64,000 nt of DNA from Stictocephala bisonia. Taxonomy: Eukaryota; Arthropoda; Insecta; Hemiptera; Membracidae. Positions 24,701 to 35,754 of the stretch are shown here, piece after piece; positions within the stretch are counted from its first letter, which is position 1; the number at the start of each line of letters is the position of its first letter. The stretch is from positions 186,001 through 250,000 of the forward strand of contig JAQJVL010000177.1 of the NCBI GenBank assembly GCA_035578905.1. Reading direction: 5' to 3'. The notes beneath the pieces are model-generated. The model worked only from the letters and a program-made list of their open reading frames with translations. It had not been told where the DNA came from and ran no database searches. The translations under genes and the position numbers were made by a program.

Positions 24701-27127
24701 AGAAGAATTTATTTAAACTTCCTTTAGTTTGAATAAACAGTTACTTTTATTCATTATAGTTTTAATCTATTTTAAAGCGCCAGTGCACTTTGTTCAAAGC
24801 TCAAAGTTAGATATTTTACACTATTTTTATTTTAGTAAATTTTTGAAATTTGATAACTAAAAATTTAAATTTGCGTAGTTTTAAGCAGTTAATTAAATAA
24901 ACTGAAAGAGATAAAATTATTTCAAATAAAATTTACACTTTACACTAACAACTAACACTACACTAACTACACTAACAACTACTAACTACTACTAACAATT
25001 TACTACACTAACAACTAACTACACTAACAATTTACATTAAAAACAATTGTAGAAAATAATGATTATAAGAAAAAACACAAATTTTAAAGTCATGTTTTTA
25101 TTATAAGTTACACACCCACATTTTACAAATATTTAAATATCAATTTAAAATAATTTACTTAATAAGCCTTAGTTTGTCTTAGTTGTTGCCACTCTTGCAG
25201 GGTTTCTTTTAATCAAATAATTGGACTGTCGTAACTATTATAACAACTAAATTGTCTATATCTGGTAAGATGCTGGTGCGATGATCATTAGAGGTTTGCT
25301 TGATTTCAAGCATTATCACTATCAGAATTTGTTCATTTGACAGTCGTTAAAATAGATATATGTGTAAAATAAGCCTGCCGTATATGGCAGATTGATAATT
25401 TTGTTTTGCAGATATTTCGACATAAAAGGTAAAGAGAAAGTGGTATCTGAAACGTGTTCCCTTGTCAACCTGTATTCCCATTTATCAATGTATGACGTCA
25501 GAGGACCACTTACATATGTAATGTTATTTCTATTTCATGTATACAAACTAGCCGACAGCCCTTGCTTCGCTATGGGGTGGTTCTCTACATTTCCCTCTGT
25601 GGTTCTTTCTAAAAAATTACATTAATATAAAAGGTCAACCTGCTGCCGTTCTCCTAAATAACAAAGTTTTAAATTTGGAAAACCCTTTTAGTCTACTTAA
25701 GAGTGATGCAAAGTAGTGCAATCATGTCCAAGGAAGTAGAAATGATCTTAAAATTTCCTGATGAAAACAAAGTTAGCCAAGCTTTTGTATAATTTTCTCT
25801 TATCGAATCGAACGGAATTAATTCCATTTTTCTCTTATCGAAAAAAGGAAACATTGAGTGGCTGTTTATACCCCTTAGGAATTGAATTTTGAAAAATATT
25901 TTCTGAACGTATCTCTCTATGATACAAAAGCAATCTTTGCTCCAAATTTCATCAACATCTGTTCAGTGGCTTTGGCGATTTTGTGATGAGTGAGTGAACC
26001 GTTTTTGGATTATATATATCAGAATTGTATGTAATTATTCTTAGTATTGGATGTAAGCAGAGTTAGTGCGACAGCCTCTTGTGCATTGTGTGGATCTTTT
26101 TGGTTTTATGTGTCAACAGTGTTGAACATTATTCTGTAGGCACAAAAGCAAACACCTGATCTTTATTCAGGTATCCAGTTAACGACAAAACATTGCAAAA
26201 GTTTGACAACATCTTGCCATTGGGTTAGTAAGATAGATAACTTAACCCTTCATTGAGTACCAGGTTAAGTTGGTTAATTTTAGTTATTTCGATTTAACTT
26301 ATATTTAAGTATCGTTTAGTAATATTTAAGTATATTTTCAACAGGATACAATTTTTAATTTTTTCCTTCAGTTCATTTTTTAAGGTTTCTGACACATAAC
26401 CAAAGAGGTTGCTATAGATTGGTTTGAGTAGTTGTGTTTACCATGTATATTAACGTTACGTACACACATGTTTATGTACTAGGAGAGGTGGAAGGGAGGG
26501 GTTATTAAAATTTCTGTGAGGAAGAAAGAACAGATGATATTGAAGCCCAATGTCCATGTTTTGAGAAAGATTTATAAACTTGTTTGCACGTTTGACATTG
26601 TAATTGCAAATTCAATGCACATTTACATTAAATTCATGTAAAACATTCAATTTAAAGCACAGATCAGAGATCAAATTTGTTAATTCTACAGCACTAACAT
26701 TTACAATGGTTTATTTATGATTGCCATGAACCCAGTAGATAACGGTGTATTTTAATTTCCATGACTTGATAAATGATTAGTGCATAATTTGGATTTGTGA
26801 TTCCCATTTTATCTGGCGGTATACTTTTCCCACACGTCCTTTAGCATATGCATATAGTTTGGTATGTTTAATTTATCAATTTAATTATAATGTAATGAAT
26901 TCTTATGTAGTCAATCATTACATCATAACCTTTTTTATAGGTTGCGTAAGAATCTACATGGTAGGAAAAAAAAGAATGAGAACAACGTATGGGCGGCATC
27001 TACTGCCGCAGGCAACCAGAAGTCTTCGGAACTCAGCAACAGGAGGAAGAAGCGGAAGAAGTATCGTTGTCTATGGATCAAAGTGCCTTACCCGGTGCCG
27101 GAGGATTGTGTGTGTGCTTGCTCTTGA
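21522..27127 (+). CDS. nog: Noggin homologue (secreted BMP antagonist), three coding exons, 255 aa
   Basis: Join 21522-21779, 23292-23614 and 26941-27127: 768 nt, 255 residues plus stop. Residues 1-15 look like a signal peptide (MSPWSLVLLVVLCGA). Residues 58-74 (DLHEATLLNLLGHDYDP) match the conserved N-terminal noggin helix region. The C-terminal domain starts at Cys141 with CPIRFVWNDLGAYFWPRW and ends in CLWIKVPYPVPEDCVCACS. Cysteines 141, 164, 170, 178, 193, 237, 250, 252 and 254 give the nine expected for noggin. Sequons overlap at Asn105/Asn106. Family knowledge: noggin is a secreted cystine-knot dimer that blocks BMP ligands; human NOG is 232 aa from one exon. Odd here: three exons; 43 residues between Cys193 and Cys237 (about 7 in human), holding GRKKK and NRRKKRKK; and no basic cluster just before Cys141, where vertebrate noggin binds heparin. 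The start is chosen because it begins the signal peptide. It follows ttttctcag directly, so a 5'UTR exon may splice in here. Confidence 0.93.
21780..23291 (+). other. nog: noggin intron 1 (1,512 bp)
   Basis: Begins GTAAAC, ends with a T-rich tract and TTTGAAG, phase 0. AT-rich. It contains a dispersed repeat (about 21935-22400) with a diverged second copy at 54975-56800, and a pure T run at 22500-22520. Nothing coding seen. Confidence 0.85.
21935..22400 (+). repeat. Dispersed repeat inside noggin intron 1
   Basis: Diverged but collinear with 54975-55128 plus 56448-56800. Shared words include GTTCTAGATTTCACGC, ACTCTTT with CCAAAGAT, GATGTCATTTATAGAA, TATTCTCAAAAT and the A/TCAATAAAATAT segment. 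The second copy is split by later insertions. Confidence 0.7.
23292..23614 (+). CDS. nog: noggin coding exon 2
   Basis: Encodes residues 87-193 plus two bases of codon 194. It carries an acidic/basic linker, the NNST sequon, and the first half of the noggin domain with Cys141, 164, 170, 178 and 193, including WNDLGAYFWPRW and NVLRWHC. The acceptor is at 23290-23291 after a pyrimidine-rich tract; the donor is AG before GTACAG (23615). Strongly GC-rich relative to the introns. Confidence 0.92.
24945..25030 (+). repeat. ACTAAC/CTACACTAACA microsatellite
   Basis: Irregular iteration of ACTAAC, ACTACT and CTACACTAACA in noggin intron 2. Confidence 0.85.
25540..26020 (+). mobile_element. Dispersed element in noggin intron 2 (CTAGCCGACAGCC...TTCATCAACATC)
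   Basis: Begins near AAACTAGCCGACAGCCCTTG and ends AAATTTCATCAACATCTGTT, CAGTGGCTTTGGCGATTTTG, GAGTGAACC, ATATATATC. This start and end pattern is seen in a widespread class of insect non-autonomous repeats. A relative lies at 55125-55466. Class uncertain. Confidence 0.5.
26941..27127 (+). CDS. nog: noggin terminal coding exon 3
   Basis: Completes Arg194 and encodes residues 195-255. The first ~40 residues are a basic low-complexity linker (GRKKK, then NRRKKRKK, which includes a furin-type RKKR at residues 229-232). The last 19 residues, CLWIKVPYPVPEDCVCACS, carry the four C-terminal cysteines. The TGA stop is at 27125-27127. The acceptor TTTTTTATAG and the phase match exon 2 exactly. Confidence 0.92.
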
Positions 27128-27280
27128 ACTGACTGCGAGTTCAAGAATAGACAAACCATTCTTCAGTTCGGAAGCTTCTTGAAATTTATTTCAGAAGAGG
27201 ATTAAGAACAGGGTCAAATTTTTGTCGGCCCTAGAAAATGTTTGTAATTTAATAGGACTTATTATCTTTTTTTATTTACT

Positions 27281-27416
27281 AATAAATAGGATTGAGAAGT
27301 TTTTAGACGATTATATAGTTAGAAAGTCTGACTTAAACAAAAATGAATCAAAAGCTTTAAAAAGCAGCAGATGCTGAACACTTCCTTGAAGCCTAATGAT
27401 GACTAATGTTAATAAA
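27281..27416 (+). promoter_or_regulatory. Candidate poly(A) signals of noggin
   Basis: AATAAA occurs at 27281-27286 and 27411-27416, about 155 and 285 bases after the noggin stop codon. Either could end a short 3'UTR. Position and motif only; AATAAA is common in DNA this AT-rich. Confidence 0.4.
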
Positions 27417-27599
27417 ATACAAGTGTCAAAAATAGTTTTTAAATTTTTCCTGGTCACAAGTACATAAAGCTTTCTACTATTTCGATTGTTGGCGTTGTTA
27501 TTTTATTCATTATTCATATCTAAGACGCTGATCCTAGCTATATATATGTTCTAATATATGTGGCCAAATTTGAGGAGTTAATGTAGTGAATGCCTGTAG
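27417..27599. other. Short intergenic gap downstream of noggin
   Basis: AT-rich; nothing supported. Confidence 0.4.
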
Positions 27600-27840
27600 T
27601 CATTGTTACTAACTAACTTTGACTGTTCCTTAGAAAGAGCTATTTATTAATAGCCAAATAGCCAGAGCAACTAAGGGGCCGACAGCTTTACGTATGGACC
27701 ACTTAGTACTGGTCTAATTTTCAGCTATTTGACAAGCTTTCTACTCATTTCTCTTTACTACAGAACATCCAGACCCTGACTACCACCCAACACGGACACC
27801 CCAGACTTCTGTAGTAGTGTCCACGCCAATGGCAACATTG
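27600..27840 (-). repeat. Dispersed SINE-like repeat, family A
   Basis: Inverted relative to the 16.3-kb copy: GACTGTTCCTTAGAAAGAGC, GCCAGAGCAACTAAGG, CATCCAGACCCTGACTACCA and CGGACACCCCAGACTTCT. Confidence 0.7.
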
Positions 27841-30800
27841 AGCGGATACCATGTTAGTATTTTCAGATTTTTTGTTACGAGATTACTAAGAAAAAGGTCC
27901 TAAGATTGAGGGTAGAGTTTGCAGTTACATCGTCGATTGAACATCTCATTAAAAGTATTATAAAAGACCCTTGATGTTCCTCCTCTGTCAGTTCTATTCA
28001 CCAATACTGTCATCGTATAAAAACAATTATCATAAGTGCAATGTGGCACAAAATATTCTGATGAATAAGTCGCGACGGCTTCTGAATTATTCATTATTCG
28101 TTATTCTTCTGAAACGATATCATTATTCGTGACGGAAATGAGTATACTTCCGAACCCCAGTCAGGTATTGAGTTTTGTGGTTGCAGTGATCATATGTGTA
28201 TGTATATTCTTGTATATGTAAAATGTTGGGTGACCTCTTAATATCTGTGTCAATGCGGGTGTGTGTAGAGTAGATGGGTGGACTTGTTATGTGTTCTATT
28301 AGCTCGTCAAGCCACGTGGCTTTGAGGGATATTAATGTGTCTTATATGCGATTTCTTATACATTTCTTTATTGGCCAAGTAAAATTTATAAGAAAAACGT
28401 GTTCTATTCAAAATGTCAACATAAACTATCACATAAATAATGAAAACGCTTAGAAAAAAGTTCAAAATTCATTGCTATTCCTATTTTTTATATTTATGCT
28501 GCCGATAAATATTAATTGAAATTTCATTTTCAACAAGCTTTCGGAATGAAAAAAAATCAAAATCATCTGCTTTGACTACTTTTGTTTAAGAAAGGATTTT
28601 TAAAATTACTGCACACTTCACGTGTAAGATTTGTTTCTTAAAAAACATCTTTAAGTTCATTTTATTACTTTAAATTTTTTCACTACTACGATAAATAAAA
28701 AGTAAAGTACATTCATTAAATAACAGCCCATACTTTTACTATTTCAACAATAGTATATATTAGATAATGTATTCGCAACAATAAAACATTATGAGTTTAA
28801 AATAGAAAATAATTCTTACCCTGCACAAGAAACAGAAAACATTTTGGGTGTTTCAACATTAGAAAATGGCCATTGTATATAAACAAATTCCTGTATTTGA
28901 TTAAGTATTAACGACTGTAAATATATGTAGTTTAACAAACCACTATACTACTTACAGATGTAAGTCTGTTTTCATTAATCAATATACGCTTTTTTGTAAA
29001 TATGTAATTAATGTCTGCTAGAGTAGGAGGTTATATTAAGGCATGAGTTTTATTTATTTGGTAAATTAACGTTTATTGTAAGTGCTTTAATATTTAATTG
29101 GTCGTTGTTTAGTAACACTCCGTTATTTAATGTATTTGATGTAACATTGCTTTTACATGGCATGTAAATCAATACATCAATAAACAGTATTTGTGCTGTG
29201 TCTGTATGAAGTATGAACTATTGTTTTTGTTACTTACACATTTCAGTAGGTAAGGATTCAAGATAAAAATTGATACGAAAAAGTATCAAAACACAGAAAG
29301 AGACTCATTTATTTATTTAACTCACTAGTTCTAATACATGAGTTAGTAGAACTGTATCTAATTTCATCTTATTTAATTGACTTTGTTTAAGCAGTAACGA
29401 AATAATTAATACTGTTGTTTTAATAATTACTTTAATCTTATTCAGTAGCAAGTTATAGTTTGGTTAGCATTATTATTATTTAATTCGTTTTATTTTAAAA
29501 GATGAGTATAAGTCGATCAATTTCGAAATTATAGACGATTCAAATTAATTTAATGTCATATAATAATTGCAAGAGAATTTAAACGTAATGACGTTTTGTA
29601 AGCTTGATTTATCTAAATTCATCATTAGTGAAAGTATTGCTGACAGATTTAGAATAATTAAACAGGTTGTTCGTATTAAATTGTTTACGAGTAAATTAAA
29701 TATGTTTTTAACTGAATAAATCTACATATAAATTATATTTTATGTAACGAGATGTTGTGTCATATCTTAGTAGGCTTTACTGTTACTTCTGAGTAGGGAG
29801 AGTAAGTGGGCATTCTAAAACCCAACTTACACAACACAAAAATACCTTTTTGAAACCATAAATGTCTTATTTTTTAAATTGTTGTACACTTTTATCATAA
29901 AATACTATTCTTCAATGTTTTTTTTCTAAACTATTTACTTCTAATGTATTTTAAACAAACAATAATTGTGCTACGTATGTAATCAACAAAATGTAAAAAT
30001 TAGACTTTAAGGTAGAAAAAAATTAGTAAATAGATTTTAAGAGGTGATGTAAGTCATTTTGTAAATTGTTTATTGTAACATTTGTATTTGTAATTCAGAA
30101 AGCTATTGCCCACAGTCTTTCTTCTGCTTAAAGCAGATTTATGTAACTTTATTTTCACATTAAATTCTTTTTAAAATTAATTTGTTTACTTCACACACCT
30201 TCCATGGACAGTCAATTATTAAAAGCGGATTCATAAATTTTAATAATTATAATAATTAATAATTATTTTTTGTTTAAGGATAAAAGCCAATCTCCTTCAC
30301 ACTATCCATAGGACCATATTGTTCTGTGCACCCTCTTATTTAGACAGAATAAGGGGGCCAACTATAAGATGAATATTACTGATAGTTTTAATGTATATTA
30401 AACTTAAATCACAACAGGAATTTACAAAAGTTGGAGTACATATGTTAAAGGTGATCGTTAAAATATTTTTGAGTAAAAGCGTTAGTCATCTTATGCATCA
30501 TAAATCTGTTGAAGAGAAAATTTTAAAAAATCTATGCAAATATGGCTACCTAAAGAGGCTAATTTTGCCTCTCTAGATAGAAAACTCATTAAACGATGGC
30601 GCTATATATTTTATTAACATTTTGAGAATATAGTGGAAAAAAGGTACTAATCAATCTGGGGTACAGTAAAGCTTAAAAAACTAATTTTTATTAAGTGTAA
30701 CCAATTATGTTTATATAAATAAGCTGTACAGATATTGTATTGATGTTTGTAAAGCTATCTTTGGCTGAAAAATTAGAGTAATAATATATAAAAACTTCAT

Positions 30801-32223
30801 TGCCAATGTTTTATATAAATTATGAAGTTATTTACTTTTGTAAAATTTGTAGGGCAGGGCAGGTGGCGATATTGAGGAGGAGAGGGAAGGTAACTACAGT
30901 TGCAATGAAATATAGAAGTAAAGTCCTCGGAGCACTCAACTAGGTGTCTGGATGTACACCATTAAAAATCTTTAAACTTATAAATATTCAAAAAAACAAA
31001 AAAAAAAAATATATATATATATATATTTTTACAACTAGAACTAGTTTTTCTCAATTATTACAACTGAGTGTGATTTTCTTTAATCATAGATTAATTACTG
31101 ATTTATTAGAGTATTTTTAATTCATTTTGTGTTGGACATAATATATAAACTTGTACCCCCAAAAAAAGAAGCAAGAGAGAGAAATGAATAAAAACTTTGT
31201 TATTTTTGCCTAAACCAACCTTTTAGTTCAAAATTTGGTTGGGTCCTAAGGGAAGTTAGGGCTAATTTGAACTTGCAACAAGTCAAGGCTAAATTCCCTT
31301 TCTACAGGTTTATTGAACGAAATTGTCTCAGGACATTTCTATTTAACTCACAATTACATATTGTTTTACAATTAAGCCTTCGTGGTAGATATTTTGTTGT
31401 GATTTTAGTTATTTAACAAAATTAATTAACCAATCATCACAGGTTTTTTATATTACATTAATAATGATGTCATTTTTCAGTTTATTTTCTGAGGCCATTT
31501 ACAAAAACTTAAATATGAATATAAAAAAAGTAATATATGATAATTTGCTATCTAAAAATTGCAAATAAATTTCAAAACCTTTAAAAAATTCTTCCTAGTT
31601 ACAATGTATTATTTGTTTGAATGCATGATTTTTATTTTTAAGGTCATAAACAAATTTATAAATAATAAAAAACAAATGTCAATAAATATACGAGTAAATC
31701 AGCAAATTTAATACAAGAAACAAGTGCTACATGTAGTAATTCAATTATTAATGACTTTTATGGTATTAACAATCCTGCAGTGTAGGATATAATAGTTTAT
31801 TCACAATGTATGTTGTATATATTTATATAGATAAGAAAAATAAGTTGTAACCAGGAACTGACCCTTGAGGTACTCCATGACTGATTCGTCACTATAAATT
31901 GAACGTCTATTACTGGACTTATTAATGGTTCGACAGATTATGAACATGCGCGGAATTGTTTGGAGCCCGAATGACGTATATGACTCACCCCTAAATAACA
32001 ACAAAAACGACCCTTCTTCGGAATTTCGTTTTGTCGAAACAATTCCTGTCCTAACAGCATGAACGTGGACATTTCTAACTCTTCATCATTAGTAGGTATT
32101 TGAAATCTGTCGCAATTTTTAAACCCACCACAGAGATAATATTTATCACGAGACAACACTCAACCAATACTACCTAAAATCAACGAAGTCTGAGGTGTAA
32201 AGGACAGAGGTCCACACCGTTTC
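27841..32223. other. Long AT-rich intergenic stretch
   Basis: No recognisable gene. It contains an (AT)n tract at about 31008-31027 and a short segment (30290-30360) with CAGAATAAGGGGG-type words loosely like SINE family C. All open frames are short and without domains. Confidence 0.45.
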
Positions 32224-32345
32224 AAATCAAATCAAATCAGTTTTATTGCAGTAGACATATAACATGTATTGCAACAGTCAATTTTAGTTTAAAAGCTACT
32301 TAATGCCTATTTAAAAATTTAATTTCACCCACACTACAAAATTCT

Positions 32346-32647
32346 TTCAAACATACAACATTTTTGCGCATTCATATTACCATTTTCCCACCTCCAGTTC
32401 CGGTGTCAGCATACCAACTGTGCGGTCTCCAAGTTATTCGCCAAAAACTCAAATAGTTTTTTAATTAGCATAATACGTGTTGGTACATATACAGTATAAG
32501 TAAACGTCACACAACACAAATTTATTATAATATAAGCACAAAATGCACAAATATATTCTATACAAGCACAAAATGCACAAATATTATGGTGATCGATTTC
32601 GGTGAACCACGCTCACCTTCCTCAGACCAGAGGGATTCACAAAAGAA
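32346..32647 (-). mobile_element. Hammerhead-bearing dispersed element (Penelope-like or retrozyme-like)
   Basis: Minus strand: ATTCTTTTGTGAATC, the hammerhead motif (32587-32629), two 30-bp tandem copies of ATATTTGTGCATTTTGTGCT (32525-32586), then TTTGTGTTGTGTGACGTTTA and ACGTATTATGCTAATTA. The order up to GTGACGTTTA is shared with 53316-53450. Imperfect direct repeats of 27 bp (20 identities; 32319-32345 and 32648-32674) flank it and fit a diverged long target duplication. Confidence 0.65.
32587..32629 (-). ncRNA. Hammerhead-ribozyme-like motif, near-canonical
   Basis: Minus strand: TGGT (stem I), CTGAGGA, extra A, GGTGA...TCACC (5-bp stem II), GAAA, TCGAT then C at the cleavage position, ACCA closing stem I. 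ATCGAT is self-complementary, so stem III would form best between two copies. Same architecture as 53336-53378. Confidence 0.6.
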
Positions 32648-32659
32648 TCAAAACTCACC

Positions 32660-33520
32660 CACGCTATAAAATGCATGGTAGGTCAGAAAGCCTTTTAATT
32701 GAGTTTTAAACGCCTTCGGCGTTGAGGCGATTTTTATACAATTTGGCAGATTGTTGTAAAGATGGACACCTGCCTCTGAGGGCAAATGCTCGTAACTGTT
32801 TTGTGCTTCCCAGTCCTATAGTTGTCCCTGCCTCTGGTGCCATATTCGTGAATGTCTCGTCCTCCAATCAAAGCACACTTAGAAATAAAGAAAGTTGTAG
32901 TTTCTACAGAGGCAAGGTAAATGCAAGATTTTTTTATTTTTTGAAAATTGGCCTGCTAGATTCTCTGAAACCAACTTTTTCTATTATCCGAATCGCTATT
33001 TTTTTGTAATCTGAACACTCTCAAGAGCTGATTACTTGCACCGGCTCCCCACAGCACTATGCCATAGACTAGGTGAGGATAAACTAAACCATAATACGCC
33101 ACCTACAGTGCCTGAATGTGGCAGTATTTGGCTAAAGTCCTCAGAACATAGATACCAGATGTTAATTTGGCACATACAAGGTCAATATGGCCATTCCATG
33201 TCAAACCTCGATCTATGTGTAATCCAAGGAATTTTGACGTGTATACCTCTTCCAGCAGTGTCTTCCAACATTACGCTAGGGACCCATTCCAAGTTCTGTG
33301 GACGCAAGGTAAAATTTATAAGGGTTTCAGTATGTTGTAGGGGTAGTTGTGGCCTAAAACAGCCGCACCTTCCACATCCAACTTCAACTCAATTACTGGT
33401 TGGGTTCGTGATGCGATACGAAATTTGCAAAACGGCGCCCAATCAACAATCAGCGACCAAACATTATTTACGGCTTCAAACATGTCAGGGGACTTTTCAG
33501 GGATGTCCACATTTGTTTAG
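32660..33520 (-). pseudogene. Decayed LINE reverse transcriptase, thumb/C-terminal part
   Basis: Pieces on the minus strand in shifting frames read AVNNVWSLIVDW and IELKLDVE (the usual NxLxLNxxKT region), KFLGLHIDRGLTWNGHIDLV, CAKLTSGIYVLRTLAKYC, YYGLVYPHLVYGIVLWGA, LLRVFRLQKN and finally AFYSVGEF. These are the ordered post-catalytic motifs of jockey-type reverse transcriptases. At least three frameshifts and several stops (for example after CHIQAL) make it non-functional. Confidence 0.85.
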
Positions 33521-33774
33521 CAAGTGATCAATCAGCAAGCGAAATAGCAAGTGACATGTGGATAAAAGTAACTTGCAAGTCTACATATACATATAAAACT
33601 TAACCAACAAATCAAAGTTATAACGTTTGTAACTTTCATGCATGTTAAAACCACGTGACCAATATCAAAGTTACTTCCTTTTTAACTTTATTTTTTTTAC
33701 GAAATTAGCTGACGTTCAGGAGATTCAGAAAAAGACCCCATACCTGAAAGGAAACATACAAAAAATTTACGACT
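33521..33774. other. Intergenic
   Basis: No feature supported. Confidence 0.4.
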
Positions 33775-33975
33775 CCCCACAGAGAAAAAGGAACAGAGGT
33801 CGCTTTCTTATGGCCGCAGCGAACGCCCCAGTGGCACTTATAAATAGATTATAACTTGTACATCTTTCTCCATTTGTGGTGATAGTTTGTTTATCCTTGA
33901 GGATTGGGGGGGGGGGGAATAAGGAGGGACCAACAAGGTCACATGACAAAATGGAGAGATAACTACTCGACACAT
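33775..33975 (+). repeat. Dispersed repeat (family of 6.5 and 35.5 kb)
   Basis: Shares GGCCGCAGCGAACGCC, CAGTGG, TATAAATAGATTA, TTTATCCTTGAGGATT, AAATGGAGAGAT-like and ACTACTCG with 35500-35710. Includes a run of Gs at about 33905-33917. Confidence 0.7.
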
Positions 33976-35499
33976 TTGGATGCGACCTATGCTTTTTTCT
34001 TCTCTGTGGGCTCACCCAAGGTGCAGTAACGTGCGAAACGGCTCAGGGGAAACGTGTAGAGGAAACGGATATGAGGTGCATTGGCAGGAAGTCTGGACAC
34101 TGTCCAAGACGGAATGATTGTCAGTCCGCGCCTCAAGCAATACTAAACAACCAACCATTCAGTATTGCATTGTTTGTGATGTCATCCATGTACTAAAAAG
34201 CTACAATTATTTTAGTATGAAACGAGATCACTTTTAATTTTAGTGTTACTACCTCTGTAAATATGTAGTAAAATTGAGGAAATAAATAGCTCCAAAGAAT
34301 TGGCATAAACTTTCACCCATATTAAACACTAAAAAATGAAACTTTTAAAATTACCAGTTTGATTCCCAAATATGTTTTTTGCCATGACTAAAAAACTAGT
34401 CAAGTTCTACATGCGGTTTTTACTAAAATGTTTTAAATTGTAATTGACATCTTTACTGAAAATATTATCAAAATCGTTAGAGCCATTTTTGGGAAAATTC
34501 CAAATTTCATATAAATTTATCCATCCGTTTGGTCTCCAGCGAACTGCTCATACAGACAGCAAAATATTTTTTCAAAAAAAAACACTTGTGTTCAGGGGGC
34601 CCTAAAATTGATTTTTAGACCAATCGTAAATTTTTTTTTTTTTTTTTGTACAATTACAATACTTTCTCTACGCTAACATATATGGGGGAAAGTAATAAAA
34701 AGCAACAATTATTTTAGTATTAATGGAGGTCACTTATAATTTTAGCGTCACTTCTCTGTGATAAAATTGAAGAAAAAAAAACAGATCAAACCATTCCGAC
34801 CATAAACGGGTCAGACCCCACTTTCAAGTCTAGTAATATAATGAACATGACTTAGCATGTTTGACTTTAAAACTTGTTATTATAAAACTAGACCATTTGT
34901 AATGGAAAACAAGCAATACTCTAGACATAGAAATAGTTTTTTTTTTTTTTTTTGAAATTTATTAAAACTAGTAACATTGAGTTATTAATCAAGACTATAT
35001 AGTGGATATACCACAAATTTATTACGCTACAAACGTTTTTCTAAGACCTAAAATTAAGATCAAAGAAAGTAAATCAACTTTTTCAAACCTTGTTTTTTTG
35101 CGTCTATACCTATAGCTACTTAAATTAGTAAAAGATAAAATCTCTTATTATTATATTTAATAGTTAAACTTTTTTTATATGTCCAAATATATAATTTTGT
35201 AGGAGTGGTAAAAATTATATTTAATATAACTTATTTTGAAAGACATAGAATACTTTTTTGTTTTATCATGACAAAGAATTTATACCAACTTAAATTTAAA
35301 TAAAATGCGTTAGAGATTAAATAAGGTCTCAATTAAACCTTAATACGTAACTTTAATGTGGAATCATTATCACAACCCTTGATTTATGATAGCACATGCA
35401 GTACTAAGCAAGACCACAATCACACTATGTAAATATTATCAGTTTACCACTACTGTAGTTTATTTACATACTTAAACAGATTGGAAATGGGTTAGGCCA
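33976..35499. other. AT-rich intergenic stretch
   Basis: Contains T-runs at 34628-34648 and 34938-34953. A segment at 34440-34560 (AAAATCGTTAGAGCCATTTT, CCAAATTTCATATAAATTTA, CAGACAGC) resembles the 3' part of the insect dispersed elements at 26.0 and 55.4 kb. No coding signal. Confidence 0.4.
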
Positions 35500-35754
35500 C
35501 AGATAAAAAATAAACAGAGGTTCTTACGGCCGCAGCGAACGCCTCAGTGGTAGTTATGTATAGATTACAATTATGCATCTCTTTATAGTAGTTGTTATTA
35601 TGTTTATCCTTGAGGATTTGAGAGTATAAAGGGAGAGACTGACAATGTGTTGGCCCTGCCATCGCATGGCAAACTGGAGAAATGACTACTCGCCATACAT
35701 TTAGCGCCCTGTTGAAGTTGAAACTGATATAATTGATTTGTTTATAGGAGGAGT
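35500..35754 (+). repeat. Dispersed repeat, possible 5'UTR of the following gag-like ORF
   Basis: Copy of the 33.8-kb repeat (GGCCGCAGCGAACGCC to CATTTAGCGCC). Here it leads directly into the GC-rich coding-like block at 35755. Confidence 0.6.

Larger units (their letters stand above)
23615..26940 (+). other. nog: noggin intron 2 (3,326 bp)
   Basis: Begins GTACAG, ends TTTTTTATAG, interrupting a codon after its second base. It holds an ACTAAC-type microsatellite (24945-25030) and a dispersed element at 25540-26020. The rest is AT-rich with no recognisable coding sequence. Confidence 0.85.
32224..33520 (-). mobile_element. 5'-truncated jockey-like LINE remnant, with a nested insertion
   Basis: Minus strand: a decayed reverse-transcriptase C-terminus, a 3'UTR and a TTTGAT-repeat tail (32224-32241). 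A hammerhead-bearing element (about 32346-32647) sits within the last codons of the ORF. The tail type matches the 1.8-kb LINE. Confidence 0.8.
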
